Source of the DNA: Sphagnum magellanicum
Taxonomy: Eukaryota > Streptophyta > Sphagnopsida > Sphagnales > Sphagnaceae
DNA: 64,000 nt
NCBI GenBank assembly: GCA_021904315.1
Contig: CM038914.1
Span: forward strand, 3,782,001 to 3,846,000
Direction: 5' to 3'
In this document: positions 34,590-46,298 of the stretch, in pieces
Numbering within the stretch: the stretch's first letter is position 1
Layout: every line of letters starts with the position of its first letter
Notes under the pieces: generated by a model
Database searches by the model: none
What the model saw: only the letters and a program-made list of their open reading frames with translations
Told to the model about the DNA's origin: nothing
Made by a program: the position numbers and the translations under genes

Positions 34590-36732
34590 ATGAAATTAGA
34601 GCTCGACCTTTCTTTCTTATATGGAAGTACCATTTTGCCCGAATGTACTCTTATTGTTTGCCTGATAATCATTCTAATATTGGATTTGATTTTAGAGGAA
34701 AAAGACACCTTTTCATTATATTTCATTTCCTTAATGGGTTTATTAATAAGTATTGGCTTATTATTATTCCAATGGAATGAGAAACCTATTATTAGTTTTT
34801 CGGGTAATTTTCAAACTAACTATTTTAATAGAATTTTTCAATTACTTATAACATTATGTTCGATATTATGCATTCCTCTATATGTCGAATATATCAGACA
34901 TACAAAAATGCCTATGATTGAATTTATCATTTTTGTATTAACAACTACTATCGAAGGAATGTTTCTATGTGGTGCTAATGATTTAATCACTATTTTTGTA
35001 GCTTTAGAATGTTTAAATCTATGCTCATATTTATCCGATACACCAAAAAAAATGTATGATCCAATGAAACTATTATGAAATATTTACTTATGGGTGGAAT
35101 AAGTTCATCTAGTTTAGCTTATGGTTTTTCTTGGTTATATGGTTTATTTGGCAAGGAGACTCAACTCCAAGAAGTAATAAACAATCTCATAAATACGAGA
35201 ATGTATAATTCTTCAAAAGCTTTTATCATACTCATATGCATTATTGTAGGAATTGGATTCAAACTCTCACTAATACCTTTTCACCAATAGAGTCCCGATG
35301 TATACAAAGGAGTGCAATTTGTTTCATAATTTATCAAATGTAATGAAACTCTACCCAAACAGGGATGAAATTAAATATTCGTTGTATTTATGAGTATTCT
35401 ATAGACATGTAAAATAGGAAAGAATTTTATCCTCACTCGGATTAAAGCATAACTTGTACCAAACTCTCGTTCAAAATGAATCCAAACGAAATAGGAGATA
35501 AAGCAAAGTAAGAAACAATTTTGAATTGTAAACTAATTATTAAAGGTTGTTTTTTAGGGGGTAACTCATGAAACTGAATGAATCAATAGAATATCGATAT
35601 GGAATGTTATCTAGTCAGTCTCTATTCTTCAAATACTACAAGTGTATCAAAAACATTTATCGGAAAAGGAAAACCTAAAATAAAAAAGGCACAATTCCAT
35701 TTTTGTGAGAGTTGATATCTCGCTATACTATAAGAGCCACTGAGATGGGATTTTTCAAAAAGTTTTGAATTGATAATGATTTATTGTCAAATTGATAAGT
35801 TTTTCTTTATACACACACAAGGAAAGTAATAAAAAAGATTTGGTTTTTTGTACCAACTAGGTGCTACTACTAAGGAGCAGTGTGAAATGAAAGTTTCATG
35901 CACAGTTTTGAATGAGAGAACAAAATGAATAATTTTTCTTTTCAACTCTAACTCTCCCACTCCATTCGTTGCTTTTCTTTCTGTTGCTCCAAAAGTCGCG
36001 GGTCTAGCCTTAGTCACTCGAATTTTCAATATTCTCTTTCCTTTTTCTCTAGATCAATGGCACTTTATTCTAGAAATATTAATTATTTCTAGTATGATAC
36101 TAGGTAATTCGATGGTTATTACTCAAACAAGTATGAAACGTATGCTTGCATATTCTTCCATAAATCAAATTGGATATCTAATTATCAGAATAATTGCTAG
36201 AGATCATAATAGATATGCAAGTATGATGATTTACTTACTATTTTATATTTTTACAAATTTAAGAACCTTTGCTTGCATCATCTTATTCAGTTTACGTACA
36301 AAGACATATAACATCCAAGATTATGGAGGATTGTTTATAAAAGATCCTTTACTAACTCTCTCTTTTGCTTTGTGCCTACTATCCCTCAGAGGCATTCCTC
36401 TTCTATCCAGTTTTTTTGGAAAACTCTATTTATTTTGGTGTAGATGGGAGGCCGATCTATATCTCCTAGTTTTCGTAGGATTTTTCACAAGCATTATTTC
36501 CATATATTACTATTTGAAAATAGTTAAATTATTTATTACTAAAGAAAGTGAGGAAATGACTACTTATATACAAACTTATGTAAGTTCTTTGTTGCCTTCC
36601 TTATCGAAAAGTTATATTGAAGTTGGCCTAATTGTATGTGTAATAGTTTCTACTTCTTTGGGAGTCTTGATGAATACTATTAATACTATAGTTCAAAATA
36701 CTTTCATTTCAAGTCATTTTATAAGTAACTAA
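34590..36732 (+). pseudogene. ndhB: Plastid ndhB with group II intron (NUPT)
   Basis: Subunit of the plastid NAD(P)H dehydrogenase complex. Exon 1 (34590-35311) starts [18 protein letters not shown]. It has a deletion frameshift near 35040 (after NLCSYLS), and its TGG codon in PFHQW is now TAG at 35288. It ends GGA before GTGCAATTT. The intron is 35312-35952 and keeps a domain V-like hairpin around 35874-35910 and the usual end before TCTCCCACTCC. Exon 2 (35953-36732, [19 protein letters not shown]... to SHFISN) is fully open for 260 codons including the stop. trnL-CAA follows on the same strand, as in intact plastid genomes. The sequence resembles bryophyte or early land-plant ndhB more than angiosperm ndhB. 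Confidence 0.93.
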
Positions 36733-36839
36733 ACTTGATTTGGGTGCAAAAAAAGCCAATCCATTTTTTAAATTATTTTTTTATTGTTTCAACATAAACG
36801 AAAGGATAATTTTGGAAACATGATTATTATTATTTTGAG

Positions 36840-36890
36840 TTCATCCCTCCCTCCCCCTCCCCTCCCCTCCCCTCCCCAATTCCCCAACAG
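36840..36890. repeat. CCCTCCC tandem tract
   Basis: Repeated ccctcc/cccctcc words between 36845 and 36880, in the ndhB-trnL spacer. Confidence 0.8.
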
Positions 36891-37046
36891 AGAAAATAGA
36901 GAAAAAATACAAAATAAAATTATATATATAATTATGTTTCAAATTTCTAGCATGACATCTAGATGGCATTAGATTGAATTGATACCCCTAGCTAATAAAA
37001 TAAATAGACTCTTTGAGATTCTTTATATATAATTGAAATGTGAAAA

Positions 37047-37127
37047 GCCTTGGTGGTGAAATGGTGAACACACGAGATTCAAAATCTTGTGTTACAAAGC
37101 ATGGAGGTTTGAGTCCTCTTCGAGGCA
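37047..37127 (+). pseudogene. trnL-CAA: Plastid tRNA-Leu(CAA) copy (NUPT)
   Basis: It begins GCCTTGGTGGTGAAATGG, has anticodon loop TTCAAAA (CAA), a long variable arm, and ends GAGGTTTGAGTCCTC then TTCGAGGCA. The length is 81 nt with a closed acceptor stem. It lies 314 bp after ndhB on the same strand, the normal plastid order. Changes such as TTCGA to TTTGA in the T-loop region indicate decay. Confidence 0.9.
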
Positions 37128-37349
37128 CTCTTCTATCTGTGGTGGGACAAATAATAATCCCAAGTAGAAAATGGAATGGAAATATAATTGTTTCAAATTT
37201 TTTTTTATAAATATGCTATTTATTTGATATCAATGATTTGGATAAATCCAAAATAGAATTTTCTATTTATTTCATTCGGAATAAATCTATTGGGTTTATG
37301 ATTTGGACAGCCCCACCAATAGGAAGGAATGGAGCCGGATCCAAATAAT

Positions 37350-39560
37350 TTTGCACCATTTCACTTTGAGCTTTAAAGTATATGTATTACAAGTTATTTA
37401 TAAGTCATGTGCAAGTTACAACTAAAGGTTCTTGGTTTCTTGTAATGCACACTACAACATGTATGTGTGGTTGGGATTCTTGTAAATTTGCAAGTTGCAA
37501 TGACTTTATTTGCTCATAAATTTGTGACTTGCATCAGAAGGTTGTAGAATTTTAACACAAAACTACAACTACTTCTCCTATGCACCTCAATTGTTAACTA
37601 AGATTGGGGATCCTACATTGTAATGTGCATTACAAAAATCTAAAACATCTATTACATTTTATTTTTCCATTTAGTTTCAAATGAAATGTTTTCATTTCAA
37701 TTTTGGTGGTGTGAGTATTGTTAAACTTGTCAAGGCCAATATTTTGTTATGCAATTGGTGCTCAATGGTGGTAGGCTAGAAACTAAAATAAAATTTGTTC
37801 AAATTTTGTCCATTTGAAACATGATAAGCTAGTTATTAATTTTGAGTAGCTTAGAAACCTTGTTTATTTCTTATAGGTTGCCAATACATTAAATAAACAT
37901 TGAACAAACTTTAGTGTGAGAGGAATGACAAGGGTGATGTATAAAATTATTTGAACACAAACTAATTCAAAATTCCTTTCAATCAATTGTGGTGAGGTCA
38001 CAACTATGGACAATCAATCATGGATTTATGTCCATGTTTAAGTGGTTGAAAATTATTAGCCAATTGTGTCGATCTTTTTTAATCTTGAAAGACTTGTGTG
38101 GAAGGAGCCATATTTTATAACATAATTGCCATGATAGTATATTCTCTCATTGTTTTTGGTAGTTGGATAAAGTTTGAGATTTATGAAAAGTTTGTTGTAT
38201 TTGGGGTTGATGGTGTTATAACATTTCAAAGGTTAAAATTAGGTGTGATTATTTAGTTGAAGGATATTAAAGACGGGATTTACATTGTTGGCATATGCCA
38301 ATGTAATTTGGTAGTGCAAGCTTTGTCATACTTGACCTTAATTTCAAAGAATGAAGGTTTGTTTACTTCTAGATGTATACTTATTATAACCAATCCCCAA
38401 AAAGCTACTTTGAATGTAATATGTTGGATAAGTGATAAAGTTAAGTTGGAACATCAAGGGATGAGACACAAGAAACAAAGTCATCTACATTGAGGAATAA
38501 GTATTTATAAACAAAATATTTTCAAGAATGTTAATAAAATCATGATTTACATATCATTTTCTTTCTTAAAGCAATTTTATAACCCCAAAAAAGAGTGTTG
38601 AATTACACTATTATGTGAAGGTATGCATAGAAATTTCCCATAATATTGGAAAATTTTCAAATCATTTCAAGTCATCTTAAAAGTATTTCAACCAACCAAA
38701 AACAAGGGTTGCACTATTTTTAAATCATTTTGAATATTCCATACTCAAATTAAATTTATTTCAAAATTATCTGAATGTTCCCATTATACATTTAAAATAT
38801 TATAGGTCAAGTTCATAAAAATAAAATCAACATCAACTTACGTTATCATTTATCACAATGAAACTAACCAATGTTCACATCTCATGACATATAACTCTTT
38901 ATTCCTTTTTAGACCCCAAAACAAGATGGTGTCATTGTTGGCTCCTTTAAATGATTGGTTAAATAATACAAAACAATAGTATTGAGTACAAGTGATGAAT
39001 CACTCAATAATGTCATTGTTAAAGTTAACTACAAACTTTTGTGCAATGTGGATATAGTCATGGGGCCAACTTGTGCATGTTGCCTATGTTTAGAATTGTG
39101 CAAGACTTATACAAATTGGCTTAAAACTCATAGATATGTTCATTTGTGACTTTGTTGTTGTCAAGTTATGTTAAGCTAATTTGTACACGATGTATATGGA
39201 ACCTTGACCAATGATACTACCATGACCATTTTCAAAGCTTCAAGTGGATTTGGTGGAATGTAGGAATGATGGACTTTGCACCATGTGGTGGATTGGCTCA
39301 CAATCATGAGTTAGATTTGTTGCCTTTAGTTTCATGCAATGTTTATATAAAATGTTGACAAGACTAAAAGGGTTCAATTTAGCAATGTCAGTGGTCATTT
39401 TGAGGATGATTGGGAAGTTGTATGAAAAAAGGTTAAAGATTAAAACTAAAGGCTTGATTGATGAATTTGATTGACACTTTTCTAATTCAAGAATTGCCAT
39501 CACAGTTTGTGCCACTTGAAAATGTTGACTTAGCATATTATTGCAACCTTAAAACCACTA
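37350..39560. other. AT-rich intergenic DNA, no gene seen
   Basis: Plastid similarity fades shortly after trnL-CAA. No recognisable gene follows. The 78-codon plus frame at 38257-38493 has no similarity I can name but could belong to the decayed transposon downstream. Confidence 0.55.
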
Positions 39561-39659
39561 AGGCAAATGGAGTTTCATATGGTTGGGCCTATTAGATGAG
39601 GTTTCACTTTACCAACATTTGACATTTTTGTTATCACTTGAAATTTAATAATCCATTTA

Positions 39660-39970
39660 TTGTGCACATCCTTTTGAGGGCAACCCTACTATTCATATGT
39701 GGATTTGTATCGCCATTAGTCAAGGTTTTTGGAACAAGTTGTTTGAATACTTCAAGCTTGTTAAAATTGCAATTTTGGGTGTTATGGGAGATGTGGAGCA
39801 TGAGTGTACATTCTCTACACTTAATTTCATGAAGCCTAAATTGAGGAATCGACTTACAACTTGCCTAGATATGGTGGTGAGGATGTATGTGCAAGAATTT
39901 GATAAAATTAGGATTTCCCATTTTATATTGCCGTTATTTGATGAAGGTTCACTATGGTTGGAGTTATAGG
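39660..39970 (+). pseudogene. hAT transposase C-terminal (dimerisation) fragment
   Basis: The plus frame reads about PFEGNPTIHMWICIAISQGFW, then KLVKIAILGVMGDVEHECTF, then STLNFMKPKLRNRLTTCLD. This matches the hAT dimerisation motif, in which a short helix is followed by ERxFSxLNxIKSxLRNRL. The fragment is about 100 codons long. Upstream pieces (39480-39650) are broken by stops, and no zinc finger or catalytic region survives. Element ends were not found. Confidence 0.7.
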
Positions 39971-39974
39971 GCAT

Positions 39975-42900
39975 TTGATTGGCTTTGGAGACATAGGGCT
40001 ACATTATGTTGTTAAAAACAATAAGTTTTATCCTCTTATTACAATTCATTACTTTGTCGGTAAGGATTTTAGTAATAATGTAGGTTATTTTGTCCACCAT
40101 CCATTGCATTGGGCAAAGTCCATTTTTGGATTAGGTTTGGAGTCCCTTAAATGGTATTAATATGTTTCTTTTGCACTTTGTCATGGTATAGGGTTTGAAA
40201 TTGAGATTATAGCTTTACATAAGTGATTTGGAAAGTTGGTAATTGATTTGGAAACTAACATGAGTTACAAAGTAAAAGAAAAAATAGAGATGGAAGCATG
40301 CCACAAACAACTTCAAATAATCTCCTACCCATAATGCACAATGATGATTGACCTAATATGACAAATTGTGACCGTTTTATTATTATTTATTTATTTATCC
40401 ATATTATATGCTACATAATCCAAATGCCAACCATCCTAAGTCTTAGAAGATGGCATGTTATGAATCATGATTGCATTCCTTCTTGTAGTTTCTTTTGTGC
40501 ATACAAAGTCCCAACTAACAACATTGCAAATTTGATTGTGGTGCAATGGGGGTGATAGAATACATATTCCAAAACGATACATGACATCACATTTGGCAAT
40601 TGTTGTAAGAGAATAAGGTTTTGTGGTTATCATTAACCTTCCAACATGGTTAGCATTAGACATTGACTTCTAAATGCTAACATTGAAATTACCAATGAAA
40701 TTTCATGTCAATGTTTGTTATCATTGAATTTGAAAGGGCCAAAATCTAAATAGATCTTTACAACTTGGTGTATTACTTGTTGCATTTGTTGACATAGTTC
40801 ACATTTGAATTTTGACAAATTACTGTTTAGCATAATTTTATCTCACATTTAAGTCCCATTACACATTCAAAGTGTACTAATATTTTGTCACAATCTCACC
40901 TTTATCTATACTCCTTTACTAGTTTTATTACACCATACACATGAACATAAATTAAGTGATATTGATGAGTCTAAATATATGATTATATTGTAAAATATTT
41001 GACATATTTTGTATTCATTAAGATGATGGGAATAAAATTATATCAATCCTTTAATGACTATGTCCTTTTAGTCATGATACACTTTAACTAGTTTGGACTT
41101 GTGCATAATTCACATTCGCCAACTTTCTATTAAAATTACCTTTCATTTGCATCATTGATGTATCCCCATCAAATTCAATGTTGCCACATATTTGAATTTT
41201 AAGTTTGAAAATTTGCCATCTTCGTAACCCTCTATGACAATGTATAGCCATCCTAATATTGATATGCCACGAATGGGAAGATTGTCACTTGCAAATACCT
41301 TACTTAGATAGTTGTGACCAAACTAACAATTAAAAAAAAAAAACCCCGAAAAAAAAAGTTTCAAATTACATTATTGATAATTTATGTAACAACTTATGTT
41401 AGTTATGAACAAACCATTAAAATTGCGGTTAAATTAAAAATTTGCACAAGAAGGAATAACATGATATTCTTAACACATTGATTATGTGGATCTTTGAAAT
41501 AAATGAAATATTAAATCATTTTTTTTCTCTTACCTATGTCTACAACTTTGAGCTCTAGCTTTTAAAGCCATTTTTAGAGTATTAAATACTTTTTAATAGG
41601 TATGTGTTTGAAAAGTACCCATATCTCACTATCAAGTTCATGAAGCTACTTACAACCTTGAGATGTTCTAGACCCAAGTGAATGTGTAGTCCTTTCATGA
41701 ATTGGTGAAAACACACTAAAGTGCAACACTTTTAGGCACATGTGGAAGTCAATAATTGCTTAAATTAACATTGCGAAAGTAGTGTGAAAGCATGATACCT
41801 TGAATCGCACAAGTCATTTTACAAGTTATTATTAGAAATTTATTATTAAAAAAATTTCAACCCTAGTTTATCTTATGGAAAACTTAAATTTGAAAGATGA
41901 GCTTCTAAACTATTACTTTTGTTAAATAAAGGACTTAATAAGAAAAAATCATAATTCAAAGTACACAGAAAATTTTGATCATCAAAATTCTTTTAAAAAA
42001 TCCTCCTTGGTATCAATGTTATCACATCATATTACCATTGAGTCCTTCACTCATTTAAAAACATTATATGAAGGTGAATGGAATCCATATTCATTGATAA
42101 TGAATTGTTACAGGTTTTTGAGTACTCATTTGAAAATTCATTATGTTATGGTCAAAAATTATCTATGAAATTCATACAATGTGATTATAATATATATATC
42201 ATTGTGGTGTTGAGTCTTTTTGCATTTTAATCGATTATATTTAATCACATGACCAATTATAATTTCCAAAATCTTGCAAAAATTGCCTTGTGACAACATT
42301 TTATGGATAGTGTAGTGTGTTTTTACTCAAATGCATGACCTAATAAATGCAACACTTTGTACACACATATTCCATCCTTCCTTGAGATATATCTCAAAAT
42401 TAAATCCAATTTTCTTGATTTGGATCAAATTTTGAATTTTTTTTTCCCTTACATTAAGCAATTCAACCAATCTTCAACCCCTTTTTAAAGGTTGAATCCA
42501 ATGTGTATATTGAAAATACAAATATGAAACCTTCTTGGACATTAATGTAACATTCACACAAGTGGAAAATGCATGAAATATTTCATACCATGTGAAATTG
42601 TATGTAAATGTTTCTACATGGGTTTTGGGTTTGCAAACCAACATATTGGAAATTTCTTGGGATGCATTTTATTTGGACAAACATTTGCTTTGAATCTTGA
42701 ACTATTTTACTTCATTTTTCTTATTGTGAATTTATTATAGGATGATTGTTTGTGTTTTGAATAATAAATATACTGTTGAAGATTGAGTTTCTTATTTTAT
42801 CAAATGAACAAAAGGCTTGAACTTAGTTTAATACAAACTTATTGATACATCTTGGCAATATTTTTACATTACATTGTAATAAGTTGGTTTTATTAAGAAG

Positions 42901-45400
42901 GATTCATCTTTTTTTGAAACTCACAATGTGATGATTTTATTGTTATCACCAATAACCCACTTTTAAACAAATGTTCTTGAAGTTGCAAGTATTGGTCCTA
43001 TAAGGTTGTGTGAACTCATGGACTTTGAAGGAACATTTAAATCGGATAGATGGCCAAAAGAAGGATAGTTAGCCCTTGACCATATGAAAAAACAATAAAG
43101 AAGGATGATTGTTTAATGTACAAATGGTGATATGACAAGTTTAACATGATAATAAATAGTGCTGTGATTTCACAAAAATGATTTTTTTTGACTATGATCA
43201 TGTGAAAGGGAGATTTTTAGCTTAAAATGACAATCTATGACATTTTGTGATATGAACATGTCCAAAATTCATATAACATGTGATTATCTACTTCTTGAAA
43301 ATAATAATCATTCTAAATGTTGTGAACGGAGTTCAAAACAATCCTTGCAACAACTTTGAACAAGCTAATTAAAAATTTGAATGAAATAATTAGGTTAGTA
43401 ACTCATTCATGAACTTAATAAGGCAAACATCACTTATAATTCTTTAACAACTCTACTTACATTGGCATTAATATGTAATCAATTTCAACTATTCAAATAT
43501 TTGATTCCAAAATCATATTATATTATGAACAAAATAGTGGAAACAAAACCAAGGATTCTTTTTCATTCAATCCTTATGCAAAATTGTTGATTACAACTTT
43601 GGAACATGTCCACAACAATTTGTTGGTCATTTTGCATGGTTGAACAATGTGTAAAGCAAGTGAAAAATCTTAGCAACATTAAATTCATAAGATTAAATAA
43701 TTATTCATCAAGGAATTGTTCTAGACATTCATCAAAATGTTAAGCAACTTCATCTTCTTCTTTGTAGGAAATGAGATAGGTATATGAACAAAATCTTCAA
43801 CATTTCCCTAAGGATTTGATCATTTTCTTTCTAAAAAAAACTATGGCTTTTTTTATGTGTGTGTGTTGTTTTGGAGAAAACAAAGACAAGTAGTGCAATT
43901 TAAGAATATTACTAAGGACTTTGCCTTTTATGGAACATTCAAATCGTGAGATATTAGAACACCACGTAATATGGTTAAGCAATTATCAAGATAATTTAAC
44001 TATCTATGTCTTAAGTTATCAACCACAAATTGATTCCTAAATTCAAGCCAAATTGTAATTCAAATATTGCATCGATGCAAAATCTCTTCCATCTTGTATA
44101 GTCCAACACAAAAAATGAAAGTGAAAAAAGTTTAAAGTTCCAAAATGTGATTTGTATCTCTAGTTAATGGTTTTTTGGGAAAAAAAATTCAAAATTTTAC
44201 CCATATGTAGGATTTTACATTTGTTTTAAATGTTCAAAATTTTCATAATTACTTTTTTGAAATAAACAAAAATCACTAGGTTTTGAAGAGCAGTTTCAAT
44301 AGGTAGCCAACAATATAGAATATAGAAGGACGCTTAAATACACTATTTTCATATCTCATTTATGGCTAGAATTGGCTAAATCTTCTTGTGAATGATTGTT
44401 GGTTCAATTGTGTCATAAAATTGATTGTTTCATTTGAAATTGTATTATGGAAAAGCAATCTTTAACTTGACCCAAAAATATCAATATCTCTAAGAAGATT
44501 GCTAAAGCCTAAAACTAGTCATTATATGTTTGAAATAATATACACAAGTACCAAGGTCATTTCTAACAAGTTCTCGCATGGTCGAATTTTTGAACTCTTC
44601 GTCATAAGGTATTCACCAACAAATTAAATATTATGCATTGTTCCAAATCTTACAATTCTACTAAATCTCAACCAAGGTGAAACAACACCTCTAGGGTACC
44701 TTCACCTTCTTGGGTGACAATACGGAACTCTTGGTGGCAAACTTTATAATGTTAAAATTGAACTCAAAGAACCTTATTTAGTACGAGAATCCCATATAAT
44801 TAAAATAATGTAGATAATTAATAGTATAATGTTTAGAAGCAAACCCAAAATAATTTGAGATTTTGACCATGGTGCAAGTGTAGATTTTGGTTCACCCAAG
44901 GCCTATATCCCTTGTCCCTCTGAAAGAACAGGGACAACTAAGAAGAAAGAAAGAAGATCATAAAAGTTTGAGACCATCATAGTACCTTGGCTTCAACACA
45001 TATTTGTTGAAAATAAATAAATAATTAATTTTGAAATTTTCATTTCAAACAAATAGAATATTCTTGAAGATTTTAAATATTTTCCTTCACAGAATATTTG
45101 TTATGAAAAAAAAATCTTTTTTTTTTTCTGTTTTTTTCTGAAAAATTTCAACATTTCTGAAAACAATAATATGAATTAGTTTTGAAGTTGCCAAGGTAGT
45201 AATAAGTAGCCAGTCTGTAGGGTATTTCCAAACAATGAAACATGGGGCATTGGGGTGGTGGGTACCATATTTATTTAGACTGAAATGGGTAATAACAGCA
45301 AACAAGTAGGCTAAAGAGCACCACAAAAATGGAACTTTTATTTTCAAACCCATTTTCACTTACACTTAGTTTAGAAAAAAACTGGGTGTCAAACTTCCTA
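39975..45400. other. AT-rich gene-free tract
   Basis: No coding sequence with recognisable similarity. It holds one copy of dispersed family A (44285-44405) and short A/T homopolymers. Repeated words such as atcattg and gtgattat are typical of old non-coding DNA. Confidence 0.6.
44285..44405 (-). repeat. Dispersed repeat family A, copy 3
   Basis: The reverse complement carries atcattcacaagaagattta, gatatgaaaatag, ctatattct and ttggctacctattg in the same order as the copies at 6462 and 14757. Confidence 0.6.
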
Positions 45401-45524
45401 TTTTTGTCATGGAGGGGGGAAGAGCTTCATTATTGTTGTTGTTGTTGTTAGTTGGTGCTGCACTGGTGAGACTGCTCTAGGAATGAAATGAAGCTTTCCA
45501 TGACAGAAAGAAATGAAGCTACAC

Positions 45525-45552
45525 TACTACTACTACTACTACTACAACTACT
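45525..45552. repeat. (ACT)n microsatellite
   Basis: A run of act triplets followed by acaactact, upstream of the rhomboid gene. Confidence 0.85.
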
Positions 45553-45654
45553 GTAACTTGTTTTGAGAAGGGCTTTTGTGGTTGAAAATTTGGAGCTTAA
45601 AATTTTCATCTTCTTGCTGCTCTAGTAACAGCTGCTGCTGCTGATCCTTCTTCA

Positions 45655-45945
45655 GCTCTTCTTCAGCTTGTTGCCAAAGGTCTGGTTTTGGTTCTGGTTT
45701 TTGTTCCCCTAGTACAGCTGATTCCTCCAGCTCTTGGAGTTGTTCCCAGAGGTTTGGTTTGGTTTGGTTTTGGTTTTGGTTTTCGCTCCCCTAGTACACA
45801 GCTGATCCTCCAGCTCTTCGAGTTGTTGTCAAAGGTTTGGTTTTGGTTCTGGTTTTTTGCTCCCCTGGTACAGCTGATTCTCCAGATTCCTGTTGTTGTT
45901 ACCAAAGGATCTTTGGTTTTGGTTTTGGGTTTTTGGTCCCCCTCC
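45655..45945. repeat. ~70-87 bp minisatellite upstream of the rhomboid gene
   Basis: About four copies of a unit of the type gttgttgccaaaggtttgg - ttttggttctggtttt - gctcccctagtacagctgat - tcctccagctctt. Copies start near 45669, 45738, 45823 and 45891. Length differences come mainly from the ggttt stretch. The array ends some 350 bp before the rhomboid start codon, so it lies in the promoter or leader. Confidence 0.8.
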
Positions 45946-46135
45946 CACCCCACCCCAGCTGGGTTCTTTTGTTCTGGCCCTTTTGGTGCTCTGCAGGATC
46001 AGATCAATCTACAAACTTGTAGTTGTTGTTGCTGCAACTGGTGGTGTTGTTGTGGAAGTTGGGATTGTAGAGGTAAAGAAGGTTGTTGGAGATGTGTGTT
46101 TTGAATGGTGGAGTTTTGGCGGTTTGACAGCAGAT

Positions 46136-46138
<3 letters not shown>

Positions 46139-46168
<30 letters not shown>
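46139..46168. repeat. (GA)n microsatellite in the rhomboid 5' leader
   Basis: About 15 GA units, 130 bp before the start codon. GA/CT tracts are frequent in plant leaders and promoters. Confidence 0.9.
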
Positions 46169-46172
<4 letters not shown>

Positions 46173-46298
46173 GGTGGGGTTGTGTGCTCATCTCCGGCCT
46201 CACATGGATCAAGGAGCTGTAACAAGTCTAGTACAATAGTCGAATTCTGGAAGAAGAAGAGAAGATCCACCCAGACACCCATCATCATCATCATCATC

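Noticed and set aside
27040..37127. Possibility that this part of the window is a real organelle genome
   Set aside because: Frameshifts, stops, missing gene parts, a CACTA insertion and a mitochondrial-plastid mixture show it is decayed DNA in a nuclear context.
45688..46104. 138-codon plus frame rich in Phe, Trp, Val and Leu
   Set aside because: It is produced by the GGTTTT-rich minisatellite upstream of the rhomboid gene.
46137..46298. N-terminal extension of the rhomboid frame (Arg-Glu repeats)
   Set aside because: It has no ATG, is encoded by the GA microsatellite and ends in an ATC repeat; the first in-frame ATG is 46299.
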